From: JBEEMU01 sp043778315
GTDB lineage: Bacteria; Bacteroidota; Bacteroidia; Chitinophagales; Saprospiraceae
Assembly (NCBI GenBank): GCA_043778315.1
Contig: JAYWGJ010000228.1
Location: forward strand, 1-26,575
Direction of reading: 5' to 3'
Length of the DNA: 26,575 nt
In this document: piece by piece, positions 7,269 through 14,875 of the stretch
Layout of the letters: each line of letters starts with the position of its first letter
Position numbering within the stretch: the first letter of the stretch is position 1
The notes under the pieces: generated by a model
The model's input: only the letters and a program-made list of their open reading frames with translations
The model's database searches: none
What the model was told of the DNA's origin: nothing
Program-made: the position numbers and the translations under genes

Positions 7269-8543
7269 TTGACTTTCGAAGACTTTGATTTCGCGCCTGC
7301 CCTGCTTGACGGGCTTGACGCAATGGGGTTCACCAAACCGACACCGATACAAGTGCAGGCAATTCCGATGATACTCGACGGCGACGACCTCATCGCTTGC
7401 GCGCAAACAGGCACGGGAAAAACGGGTGCGTATCTGCTGCCTATCCTCAATAATATCTATGAAAACGACCCACCTGACGGCGTGAAATGTCTCATCATCG
7501 CGCCTACGCGCGAGCTTGCGATGCAGATAGATCAACAGGTGGAGGGCATGGGCTACTTCGTAGATGTGAACAGTATCGCGGTGTACGGTGGCGGCAAAGG
7601 CGATGCCTTTGAGCAACAAAAAACCGCGCTCACTAAGGGCGCAGACATCATTATCGCTACGCCTGGGCGACTCATCGCGCACCTCAATATGAACTATGTG
7701 AGCTTAGATAAGGTCAAATATTTGATTTTGGACGAGGCAGACCGTATGCTCGACATGGGTTTCCACGAAGATATTGAAAAAATTATCAATTTTTTGCCCA
7801 AAGAGCGACAAAATTTGCTTTTTTCGGCAACAATGCCACCCAAAATACGCGAATTAGCCAATAAAATACTCGTAAACCCGAAACACATCAATATTTCACT
7901 CTCCAAACCAGCAGAAGGCGTGTTGCAAGGTGCGTATTTGGTGCATAGCCCACAAAAAAATAGGCTGATTGAGCATTTGCTCAAAGGTAAAGAGGCGACG
8001 TATCCGAGTGTGATTATTTTCTCTTCGACCAAGCGCGTAGTGAGCGAACTGACGCGCCTAATGAAGGCAAAAGGCTATTCGGTAGGCGAAATGTCGAGCG
8101 ATTTGGAGCAGGCGCAACGCGAGGCGTGTCTGCGCGAGTTCAAGTCGCGCCGCCTGCAAATCATCGTCGCGACCGACGTGATGGCGCGCGGCATTGACAT
8201 CAAAGAGATTAGTTTGGTCATTAATTACGACGTTCCGGGCGACGCGGAGGACTACGTTCACCGCGTCGGGCGTACCGCTCGTGCCGATAGTACGGGTGTT
8301 GCGCTCACGTTTATCAACGAAGAGGACGTTTATAAATTCAAAAAAATAGAGGAATTGATTGGTTCTACCGTCCAAAAACTCGAACTGCCCGACGGTTTTC
8401 ATAAAGATATAGATTATAGTGCGCCTTCTAAACGTCCAGAATACAAGCCGCGCACGGGTAGCGGCAAACCGCGTACAGGCGGCGCACCGCACGGCAAAGG
8501 CGGCGGACAAAAACGAAGCGGGTATCAAGGGAAAAAGAAGTAG
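7269..8543 (+). CDS. DEAD-box ATP-dependent RNA helicase, RhlE type
   Basis: A 424-residue cytoplasmic RNA helicase likely acting in ribosome assembly or RNA turnover. All core motifs are present in order: Q motif PTPIQ (24-28), Walker A AQTGTGKT (45-52), PTRELA (79-84), TPGR (131-134), DEAD (155-158), SAT (186-188), then in the second RecA-like domain IIFSSTKR, IVATDVMARGIDI and HRVGRTAR. The tail after about residue 395 is basic and glycine-rich, as in RhlE proteins. The start is TTG at 7269: it yields MTFEDFDFAPALLDGLDAMGF, matching the usual N-terminus of the family, and no in-frame ATG lies nearby. It is a single gene with its own promoter box. Confidence 0.92.
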   Translation: MTFEDFDFAPALLDGLDAMGFTKPTPIQVQAIPMILDGDDLIACAQTGTGKTGAYLLPILNNIYENDPPDGVKCLIIAPTRELAMQIDQQVEGMGYFVDVNSIAVYGGGKGDAFEQQKTALTKGADIIIATPGRLIAHLNMNYVSLDKVKYLILDEADRMLDMGFHEDIEKIINFLPKERQNLLFSATMPPKIRELANKILVNPKHINISLSKPAEGVLQGAYLVHSPQKNRLIEHLLKGKEATYPSVIIFSSTKRVVSELTRLMKAKGYSVGEMSSDLEQAQREACLREFKSRRLQIIVATDVMARGIDIKEISLVINYDVPGDAEDYVHRVGRTARADSTGVALTFINEEDVYKFKKIEELIGSTVQKLELPDGFHKDIDYSAPSKRPEYKPRTGSGKPRTGGAPHGKGGGQKRSGYQGKKK

Positions 8544-8598
8544 TTTTTATGGGGTTTAATCACTTTTTATTGCTAATTTTCTTAAAAAAGTGTATATT

Positions 8599-8606
8599 TA
8601 TGTTTG
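8599..8606 (+). promoter_or_regulatory. -7 promoter element before the first PD-(D/E)XK nuclease gene
   Basis: TATGTTTG matches TAnnTTTG and lies 31 bases upstream of the ATG. The -33 region is AT-rich without a clear TTTG. If used, it would drive the 8637-11439 cluster. Confidence 0.4.
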
Positions 8607-8636
8607 TTTTTGATTTATAACAAATAAAATAAAAAA

Positions 8637-9563
8637 ATGGGACGTAAAAAACTGCCGCTAATCCGCTTTGATTGGGCAATGAAAAAAATATTGCGACATA
8701 AAGCCAATTTTGATATTTTGGAAGGTTTTTTATCAGAACTACTGAACCAAAATCTCAAAATAAAAAATATTATAGAAAGCGAAAGCAACCGCGAAACCTC
8801 CGATGATAAACATAATCGGGTGGATATTTTCGTCGAGAACGAAGCGGGAGAGTTTTTGATTATCGAGGTGCAAAACAGCAGCGAATTTGATTATTTTCAC
8901 CGTATTTTGTACGGAACGGCAAAGGCAATTACCGAGCATATTCGCAAAAAAGCACCTTATTCTGACATCAAAAAAATATACTCGATTACGATTGCGTATT
9001 TTGATGCGGGACAAGGCGAAGACTATATTTATCGCGGCACGACCGTTTTTAAAGGCATTCATAAAGGCGATATTTTGGGTTTGTCGTTAAAACAACAAGA
9101 CTTATATGAGGGCGAAACACCCGCCGACTTGTATCCCGAATATTATTTGATAAAAGTAGAGAACTTCAAAGACCGCATCAAAGACCCGATTGACGAGTGG
9201 ATTTATTTTTTCAAGAATGCCGAAGTCCGTGATGATTTTAAAGCACGCGGCATCAGCGAAGCAAAGGAAAAATTGAAAGAAATCAATTTGCCCGAAAAGG
9301 ATAGACGGGCGTACCTCAACTATACGAGAAGTTTGCACGACATAGCAAGCGAAGAATATAATAAGGATTTGAAAGTGCGTTTTGCGATAGAAGATGCGGA
9401 GGAGAAAGGGAAAAACGAAGGAAAAGCAGAAGGGAAAGCCGAAGCGGAGGAACAAATTATTTTGGAAATGCGAAACGAAGGTTTTACCGTCCAACAAATT
9501 GCAAAAATTACTAAAAAAACGGAAGAAGAAGTAGAGCAAATTATCGCAAAAAATAAAGGATAA
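8637..9563 (+). CDS. PD-(D/E)XK nuclease-family protein (Rpn/PDDEXK_2-like), copy 1
   Basis: A 308-residue protein of the family often labelled 'PD-(D/E)XK nuclease family transposase' or Rpn. Visible: the N-terminal FDWAMKKIL motif, Asp63 in NRVDIFV, and the E-x-Q pair Glu77/Gln79 in IIEVQN that replaces E-x-K in this family, followed by a conserved middle domain (YRGTTVFKGIHKGDILGLS, YPEYYLIKVENF, DPIDEWIYFFKNA). The C-terminus has a short Gly-Lys-Glu-Ala repeat (about residues 259-272) and then an HTH-like tail (GFTVQQIAKITKKTEEEVEQII). Rpn proteins are DNA endonucleases linked to recombination and phage defence. No terminal inverted repeats were seen, so it is not shown to be a transposon. 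Copy 2 lies 866 bases downstream. Confidence 0.8.
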   Translation: MGRKKLPLIRFDWAMKKILRHKANFDILEGFLSELLNQNLKIKNIIESESNRETSDDKHNRVDIFVENEAGEFLIIEVQNSSEFDYFHRILYGTAKAITEHIRKKAPYSDIKKIYSITIAYFDAGQGEDYIYRGTTVFKGIHKGDILGLSLKQQDLYEGETPADLYPEYYLIKVENFKDRIKDPIDEWIYFFKNAEVRDDFKARGISEAKEKLKEINLPEKDRRAYLNYTRSLHDIASEEYNKDLKVRFAIEDAEEKGKNEGKAEGKAEAEEQIILEMRNEGFTVQQIAKITKKTEEEVEQIIAKNKG

Positions 9564-9617
9564 AAGTGGAAACTCGTCTAAAAAATCGTCTAATCGCGCT
9601 CTAATACTCAAAACTTA

Positions 9618-10337
9618 ATGAAAGATTATTACTACATACTCGGACTTACGAAAACTTCCTCGACCGAGGAAGTTAAGAAAGCGTATCGAAAATTGTCGCT
9701 CAAATTTCACCCTGATAAAAACGGAGGCGATGAGTTTTTCACTGAGCGGTTCAAAGAAATACAGGAGGCTTATGAAACACTTATTGATACAGCAAAACGG
9801 AAAGTATATGATGAAAAAGATAATTCTCCGTCGTTCAAACAAAATAATAATGGTTATAATTTCAATCCCGAAATAGAGTATTTCAAGGCGAATAAGACCG
9901 CTTTTGAGTTTGAGGAAGCAATCACATTTTCATGGAAAACGATAAATGCCGATAAAGTGATCATCAAACCATTCGGAAATCTGCCACCTATCGGACAAAA
10001 AACGTACAGAATAAAGGATTTTAAGAATCCGTCGATGACGTTTGAGCTAATCGCAGAAAACTCTAATATCGGCAGACAAATCAAAACCTCCATAAATCTG
10101 CAAAACAAAACGTATTACGAATTATACAAGCATTTTAAAACGGCGATAGAAACAAATAATACGAGGGGAAATACAAGTAATACCAAACAAAAAACGAAAG
10201 AGGAGGCGGAAAAAGAAAGAGAGATATTTGAAGAAGAAAATAAAACGGGGGATTTAATTACCAAAATGATGGGTTGGGGCTTAGTAGGATTAATCTCTTT
10301 ATTGATTATTATTGCGGTTTCTAATCAAGGAAAATAG
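9618..10337 (+). CDS. J-domain protein with Ig-like middle domain and C-terminal membrane anchor
   Basis: A 239-residue protein. Residues 3-66 are a complete J domain (DYYYILGL start, KAYRKLSLKFHPDKN with HPD at 31-33, and FKEIQEAYETL), which would stimulate the ATPase of a DnaK-type chaperone. Residues about 84-162 resemble a beta-sandwich of Ig-like type (IEYFKANK, EEAITFSWKTINADKVIIKP, MTFELIAENSNIGRQIKTSI). A charged stretch at about 185-210 precedes a single hydrophobic helix (216-234, MMGWGLVGLISLLIIIAV), so the protein should be tail-anchored with the J domain in the cytoplasm. It lacks the Gly/Phe and zinc-finger parts of DnaJ. It lies 54 bases after one nuclease gene and 91 bases before its paralogue. 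The client is unknown. Confidence 0.82.
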   Translation: MKDYYYILGLTKTSSTEEVKKAYRKLSLKFHPDKNGGDEFFTERFKEIQEAYETLIDTAKRKVYDEKDNSPSFKQNNNGYNFNPEIEYFKANKTAFEFEEAITFSWKTINADKVIIKPFGNLPPIGQKTYRIKDFKNPSMTFELIAENSNIGRQIKTSINLQNKTYYELYKHFKTAIETNNTRGNTSNTKQKTKEEAEKEREIFEEENKTGDLITKMMGWGLVGLISLLIIIAVSNQGK

Positions 10338-10428
10338 CGACGCGCAGAACGGGTTTTGTGGTTTATTAATTAAGGTGTCAAAAAATCGTATATTTATTTT
10401 TTTAATTTTTGAACAAAATATTTTCAAT

Positions 10429-11439
10429 ATGGCAAAAATAATAGAACCGAAAAAACTGGTACGTTTTGATTGGTTTATAAAAAAAATGTTGCGCAGTAAA
10501 GCGGATTTTGAGATTTTAGAAGGCTTTTTAAGCGAATTGCTTAAAGAGGACGTAGAGATTTTGGAAATTGTGGAAAGCGAGAGCAATAAAAAAGACAAAA
10601 CGGATAAGTTTAACCGTGTTGATGTATTGGTAAAAACAAGCAACGACGAGCGCATTCTTGTCGAGATTCAAAACACAAAAGAGTTAGATTTTTTGCAACG
10701 TATTTTTTACGGTTCATCAGCGACTTTGGTAGAAAATATCAAGGAAGGCTTTGCATATAAAGAAATAAAGCGAATTATATCAATTAGTGTAGTTTACTAT
10801 AATTTAGGCATCGGAAGAGATTATGTGTATTGCGGCGAAACGACCTTTCGTGGCTTTCACGATAAAAATGACATTTTAGGGCTTTCGCAAGAGCAGTTAG
10901 ATTTTTTTGGTAATCCGAAAATCAAGCGCGTAGAGGATATTTTTACGCGGTATTATTTAATCCGCGCCAAAGATTTTAGCGGCGAAATTCGTGATGGTTT
11001 AGATGAATGGATTTACTTTTTCAAAAACGGAGCGGTACAAGGCAATGTACAAGCAAAAGGTTTGGAAAAGGCAAAAGAGCGGCTGCGCGTTTCGTCCTTA
11101 GACGACGACGATTTGGCAGCGTATAAAGAGTACTTAAAATTGTTGAGCAGCGATGCGAGCTACGAGGCGCAAATGAAGTTCGAGATTAAACAAGCAATAG
11201 ATGAAGCAAAGGCAGAGGCAAGAGCCGAAGTAAGAGCCGAGGCAAGAGCCGAGGCAAGAGCCGAAGCCGATGTGAAAGTTGCCAAAGCTGAAGCAAAAGC
11301 TGAAGCAAAAGCTGAATTAGAAAAAGAAAATATCATTTTAGGTATGTCCAAAGCTGGTTTGCCTGCAAGTCAAATTGCAAAAATTACTAAAAAAACAGAA
11401 GAAGAAGTAGCGGAAATTATTGCGAAGCATAAAAAATAA
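10429..11439 (+). CDS. PD-(D/E)XK nuclease-family protein (Rpn/PDDEXK_2-like), copy 2
   Basis: A 336-residue paralogue of the gene at 8637, with the same order of motifs: VRFDWFIKKMLRSKADFEIL, Asp65 in NRVDVLV, Glu79/Gln81 in LVEIQN, the FRGFHDKNDILGLS block and DGLDEWIYFFKNGA. The frame is open further upstream to 10312, but the ATG at 10429 is preferred because it aligns with the start of copy 1; the upstream part overlaps the preceding gene. Before the shared tail (SQIAKITKKTEEEVAEII) it has an expanded Ala-Glu-Arg/Lys repeat, probably a long charged helix. The AT-rich 91-base gap before it has no clear promoter, so it may be transcribed with the two genes upstream. Confidence 0.8.
   Translation: MAKIIEPKKLVRFDWFIKKMLRSKADFEILEGFLSELLKEDVEILEIVESESNKKDKTDKFNRVDVLVKTSNDERILVEIQNTKELDFLQRIFYGSSATLVENIKEGFAYKEIKRIISISVVYYNLGIGRDYVYCGETTFRGFHDKNDILGLSQEQLDFFGNPKIKRVEDIFTRYYLIRAKDFSGEIRDGLDEWIYFFKNGAVQGNVQAKGLEKAKERLRVSSLDDDDLAAYKEYLKLLSSDASYEAQMKFEIKQAIDEAKAEARAEVRAEARAEARAEADVKVAKAEAKAEAKAELEKENIILGMSKAGLPASQIAKITKKTEEEVAEIIAKHKK
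11208..11316 (+). repeat. 12-base tandem repeats inside nuclease copy 2
   Basis: Two runs of 12-base units: GAGGCAAGAGCC-like (about four copies, coding EARA) at roughly 11215-11263, then GCTGAAGCAAAA-like (about three copies, coding AEAK) at roughly 11287-11316. Unit length is a multiple of three, so copy-number change would keep the frame. Copy 1 has only a trace of such a repeat at about 9417-9450. Confidence 0.7.
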
Positions 11440-11494
11440 GACTAAAATTTCGCAATTTCACTAATCGTTAATCATTGAACACTAATCACTAAAA

Positions 11495-12289
11495 ATGCAA
11501 GACGATTTAGGTCGCGATATAACTATACCGACGGGCGGCGCGCAGCGCATCGTCAGTTTAGTGCCGTCTATCACCGAAACGCTTTTTGCGATAGGCGCGG
11601 GCGATAGGGTAGTAGGCGTGACCAAATTTTGCATCAAACCAACTGCCGCGCACGATAAAACTAAGGTCGGCGGTACAAAACAAGTGGATTATGATTTGAT
11701 AAAATCGCTGCAACCTGACTTAATTATTGCCAATAAAGAAGAAAATACGCCCGAAATAGTGGCTGCCTTAGCCGAAAATCATGCTGTTTTTATTACCGAT
11801 ACCAATAATTTTAACGACGCGTTAGCGATGATTGGCAATATGGGCATGCTTACCGATTGCACCGAGCGCGCTAATGAAATTGTCAATACTATTGTAAAAG
11901 AATACCATTTTTATCAACAACAATCCAAAATATTCAGGCAGCAAAAGCTATCGGTAGCGTATTTTATTTGGCGAAAGCCGTATATGATAGCCGCCGCCGA
12001 CACCTATATAGATAGTATTTTGCAAATTATGGGCTTGTGCAATGCGGCAGCGTACCTAAGTCGTTACCCGAATGTGAGTATGGCGGAGATAGCGAATTTG
12101 CAAGCAGATTTAATTTTTTTGAGTTCCGAACCCTACCCGTTTCAAGCAAAACACATTGCCGAATTGCAAACCGTATTGCCTAAGGCAAAGATAATATTGG
12201 TAGAAGGCGAAGCGTTTTCGTGGCACGGCGCAGGTTTAGTCGATGCTTTTCCTTATTTTTTGCGGCTTATCGCCAAAATAAATAACTGA
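11495..12289 (+). CDS. BtuF-like helical-backbone metal-chelate receptor without signal peptide
   Basis: A 264-residue protein of the Peripla_BP_2 family that binds cobalamin or iron chelates for an ABC importer. Family pattern: RIVSLVPSITETLFAIGAGDRVVGVTKFC, KVGGTKQVDYDLIKSLQPDLIIA, the long backbone helix around ERANEIVNTIVKEY, SVAYFIWRKPYMIAAADTYIDSILQIMGLCNAA, and a second lobe with LQADLIFLSSEPYPF. The ATG at 11495 gives no signal peptide, and an in-frame TAA at 11483 excludes an upstream extension. Hence either it is cytoplasmic or export works differently. The ABC permease and ATPase are not in this window. The link to cobalamin is supported by the BtuB operon about 7 kb upstream but not proven. 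Confidence 0.82.
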   Translation: MQDDLGRDITIPTGGAQRIVSLVPSITETLFAIGAGDRVVGVTKFCIKPTAAHDKTKVGGTKQVDYDLIKSLQPDLIIANKEENTPEIVAALAENHAVFITDTNNFNDALAMIGNMGMLTDCTERANEIVNTIVKEYHFYQQQSKIFRQQKLSVAYFIWRKPYMIAAADTYIDSILQIMGLCNAAAYLSRYPNVSMAEIANLQADLIFLSSEPYPFQAKHIAELQTVLPKAKIILVEGEAFSWHGAGLVDAFPYFLRLIAKINN

Positions 12290-12329
12290 AACTTCGTCTA
12301 ATATTTATAGAAAATATTGTTTGCACAAA

Positions 12330-12371
12330 ATACCGCTTGTATTTATACAAAAAGTGGTATCTTTGCGGTAT
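12330..12371 (+). promoter_or_regulatory. mnmG promoter region with an overlapping palindrome
   Basis: TATCTTTG at 12358-12365 fits the -7 box TAnnTTTG, with a possible TTG 18-19 bases upstream (12337-12339). The region between them is an inverted repeat: ATACCGC pairs with GTGGTAT (one wobble) and the inner TTGTAT-TT-ATACAA (12337-12350) is a perfect palindrome. A second GCGGTAT at 12365-12371 is a perfect complement of ATACCGC at 12330-12336. This is operator-like, but no regulator is known. Confidence 0.5.
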
Positions 12372-12393
12372 AATTTTAGCACATCAATAAAAA

Positions 12394-14256
12394 ATGTTTC
12401 CAGAATACGATGTAATAGTGGTCGGCGCAGGTCATGCGGGTTGCGAAGCGGCAGTTGCTGCGGCGAACCTTGGCTCTCGCGTACTTTTAGTGACGATGAA
12501 TATGGAAGTCATCGCCAAAATGTCGTGCAATCCAGCGATGGGCGGCGTGGCAAAAGGGCAGATTGTACGCGAAATCGACGCGCTCAACGGGTATAGCGGC
12601 ATCGTGACCGACCGCACAATGATACAGTTTCGTATGCTCAACCTCTCGAAGGGTCCTGCGATGTGGTCGCCGCGTGCGCAAAGCGACAGAATGCTGTTCT
12701 CGAAAGTGTGGCGCGAAATGCTCGAGGCTACGCCAAATATTGACTTTTGGCAAGAAATGATAGGCGGTTTAGTCGTCAAAGATGGGCGCGTACACGGCAT
12801 TCGTACCAGTATGGGCTTAGAAATACGCGGTAAAGCGGTCGTGCTGACTAACGGAACGTTCCTAAATGGCATTATTCATGTAGGCGAAAAAAAATTAGGT
12901 GGCGGCAGAGCGGGCGAAAGTGCCTCTCGCGGCATCACCGAACAACTCGTCGAACTCGGCTTCGAGGCAGGGCGAATGAAAACGGGTACGCCGCCGCGTG
13001 TAGATGGACGGTCGCTCAATTACGACCGTATGGAAGTGCAGCCAGGTGACGAAAATCCGAGCAAATTTAGCTATACCGATACGCCAAAACTGACCAAACA
13101 ACGCCCGTGTCATTTGACTTATACGAACGACGCGGTGCATGAATTGCTCAAAACGGGTTTTGACCGTTCGCCGATGTTTAGCGGACGGATTAAGGGTTTA
13201 GGTCCGCGTTATTGTCCGTCGATAGAAGATAAAATCAACCGTTTTGCGGATAAAGACCGCCATCAATTATTCATCGAACCCGAAGGTTGGGACACCGTCG
13301 AGATGTATGTAAACGGTTTTTCTACGTCGCTACCCGAAGACGTGCAGCTCAAAGCGATGCGCGCAATTTCAGGTTTTGAGGACGTAAAAATGTTCCGACC
13401 AGGCTACGCCATCGAGTACGACTTCTTTCCGCCCACGCAGTTGCACCTCACTTTGGAGACGCAATTGGTACAAAATTTGTATTTTGCAGGGCAAATAAAC
13501 GGCACTACGGGCTACGAAGAAGCAGGTTGTCAGGGCTTGATGGCGGGCATCAACGCGCATCGAAAAGTACACGAACAAGACGCATTCATCTTGCGCCGCG
13601 ACGAAGCCTATATCGGCGTACTCATCGACGACTTAGTAAATAAAGGCACCGACGAGCCGTATAGAATGTTCACTTCACGCGCCGAATACCGTATTTTGTT
13701 GCGTCAAGACAACGCCGATACGCGCCTCACGCCGCTTGCGTCCGCGCTCGGTATGAACGTAGAGGCGCGTATGCAGCGCGTACACGAAAAACAATTGGCA
13801 GAAAAAGAAATAGCAGCCGTTTTGCACAAAGAAAACGCTGCGCCCGAACTCATCAATCCGTATTTGGAAAGCGTAGGTTCGGCTGTAATAGAGCGACCGT
13901 ACCGTTTACATCAGATTTTGGTGCGTCCGAGCGTTAATTTGGAAGGTATGCGCGCTGTTTTACCCGATTTTGATGCTTTTTTGAGCAATTTTGATACCGA
14001 ACAAGTAGAAAGTGCCGAAATATCCATCAAATACGAGGGTTATATTCGTAAAGAGCGCGAATTAGCGGATAAAATGCTCCGTTTGGAGGAAGTCAAAATC
14101 AAAATTGATACTAACTATCATCAATTACAGTCACTTTCGTCGGAGGCACGAGATAAATTGACCAAACAACGCCCTATGACTATCGGGCAGGCAAGTCGTA
14201 TTTCGGGCGTTTCGCCCTCCGATATTGCGGTGCTTTTGGTGCATTTGGGACGGTAG
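12394..14256 (+). CDS. mnmG: tRNA uridine-5-carboxymethylaminomethyl(34) synthesis enzyme MnmG (GidA)
   Basis: A 620-residue FAD enzyme, the usual length, which together with MnmE modifies uridine 34 in the wobble position of several tRNAs in the cytoplasm. Landmarks: the FAD-binding GAGHAGCEAA at 11-20, KMSCNPAMGGVAKGQIVREIDAL, KGPAMWSPRAQSDR, GGGRAGESASRG, FEAGRMKTGTPPRVD, FAGQINGTTGYEEAGCQG and FTSRAEYRILLRQDNAD, then a helical C-terminal MnmE/tRNA-binding part ending with RISGVSPSDIAVLLVHLG. MnmE is not in this window. It starts 104 bases after the BtuF-like gene with its own promoter box and is followed by a gene-free stretch. Confidence 0.97.
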   Translation: MFPEYDVIVVGAGHAGCEAAVAAANLGSRVLLVTMNMEVIAKMSCNPAMGGVAKGQIVREIDALNGYSGIVTDRTMIQFRMLNLSKGPAMWSPRAQSDRMLFSKVWREMLEATPNIDFWQEMIGGLVVKDGRVHGIRTSMGLEIRGKAVVLTNGTFLNGIIHVGEKKLGGGRAGESASRGITEQLVELGFEAGRMKTGTPPRVDGRSLNYDRMEVQPGDENPSKFSYTDTPKLTKQRPCHLTYTNDAVHELLKTGFDRSPMFSGRIKGLGPRYCPSIEDKINRFADKDRHQLFIEPEGWDTVEMYVNGFSTSLPEDVQLKAMRAISGFEDVKMFRPGYAIEYDFFPPTQLHLTLETQLVQNLYFAGQINGTTGYEEAGCQGLMAGINAHRKVHEQDAFILRRDEAYIGVLIDDLVNKGTDEPYRMFTSRAEYRILLRQDNADTRLTPLASALGMNVEARMQRVHEKQLAEKEIAAVLHKENAAPELINPYLESVGSAVIERPYRLHQILVRPSVNLEGMRAVLPDFDAFLSNFDTEQVESAEISIKYEGYIRKERELADKMLRLEEVKIKIDTNYHQLQSLSSEARDKLTKQRPMTIGQASRISGVSPSDIAVLLVHLGR

Positions 14257-14343
14257 ATTATAGCTTCATAAGCCTAAAAAGTGGGCTTTCGGAAAGTTCT
14301 CTAAAAAGAGTAAATAACAAGTATTCTATTCATAAGAAAATAT

Positions 14344-14674
14344 GTACCGTACTAATTCTCCCACAGCGTCCCATGGAGTATTTGCACGGAGTTTTCACAG
14401 AGTTTAGACTGTATATTTTGAGTTCACCGAGTATTTAAGCTAATTTTTTTGAAAATTAGCTTAAATTGGAGCAACAGGTTTGAAAAATGTTCTTTTTGAA
14501 GCGTAAAAAACGTTTGTAATTAAGACCTGCTCGTCAAGTTTTATTGAAAAATCTTGATTTTTTAATAAAACTACTCCGTGAACTCAAATTATTAAGTGGT
14601 AAAAAACTCCGTGTGAACTCTGTGAAAACACTCCGTGAAACACTGTGGGAAAATTAACCCCGCCGTATAAGTAC
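14344..14674. repeat. Imperfect palindromic (foldback) element of about 330 bases
   Basis: The left arm (about 14344-14430) and the reverse complement of the right arm (about 14573-14674) share TCCCACAG, CACGGAGT, TTTTCACAGAGTT and TTTGAGTTCAC in the same order. Nested inside are a perfect 15-base-pair hairpin (14433-14447 with 14452-14466, four-base loop), GAGCA..AGGT pairing with ACCTGCTC (about 14469-14479 with 14525-14532), and AGTTTTATT (14537-14545) with AATAAAACT (14564-14572). The arms use the 'CACGGAGT/CACAGAGT' phrase that recurs in intergenic repeats of many bacteria. No transposase gene is inside. Confidence 0.6.
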
Positions 14675-14716
14675 CCTTTTTTATAGTAAAAACGCTGAAA
14701 AATATAACTTCCTAAC

Positions 14717-14768
14717 ACAAGTCTAATAAGTCTTGATTTTTCTTTCTTTTTATCAAGAGAAAGAAAAA
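14717..14768 (+). repeat. Hairpin repeat family, copy 1
   Basis: A conserved head, ACAAGTCTAATAAGTCTTGA plus a T-run (14717-14741), leads into an 11-base-pair hairpin (14737-14747 with 14758-14768) whose loop contains ATCAAG. The reverse complement of 26486-26538 has the same head and the same loop but other stem bases. Confidence 0.6.
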
Positions 14769-14808
14769 ACAAATAACCCGTTCGCGTAACAGGAATAATT
14801 ATAACAAA

Positions 14809-14843
14809 AAAAGGTCGTGTAGCACATTCGCTACACCGACCTT
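14809..14843 (-). terminator. Terminator of the carboxyltransferase gene
   Basis: A-rich AGGTCGTGTAGC pairs with GCTACACCGACCT (one bulged C) around the loop ACATTC, flanked by A and T runs on both sides. It lies 33 bases past the 3' end of the minus-strand gene and would also work on the plus strand. Confidence 0.8.
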
Positions 14844-14875
14844 TTTATATCGACATATAAATTTAATTCAGCTAT

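Larger units (their letters stand above)
14257..14875. other. Gene-free stretch between convergent genes
   Basis: 619 bases without a credible gene. From left to right it holds a small AAGCC/GGCTT hairpin near 14270, the large foldback element (14344-14674), one copy of a hairpin repeat (14717-14768), and a terminator (14809-14843). No tRNA was recognised. Hydrophobic short frames here lack any family pattern. Confidence 0.7.

Noticed and set aside
8058..8528. Minus-strand open frame opposite the DEAD-box helicase
   Set aside because: The real helicase motifs are on the plus strand; this frame shows no domain and is a coding shadow.
10312..10428. Upstream extension of nuclease copy 2
   Set aside because: It overlaps the end of the J-domain gene, and the paralogue begins at the position of the ATG at 10429.
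8637..11439. Insertion sequence, because the nuclease family is often labelled 'transposase'
   Set aside because: No terminal inverted repeats or target duplications were seen around either gene, and a J-domain gene lies between them.
11440..11494. Direct repeats of CACTAATC before the BtuF-like gene as a regulatory site
   Set aside because: Only two short copies in AT-rich sequence; too little to support an operator.
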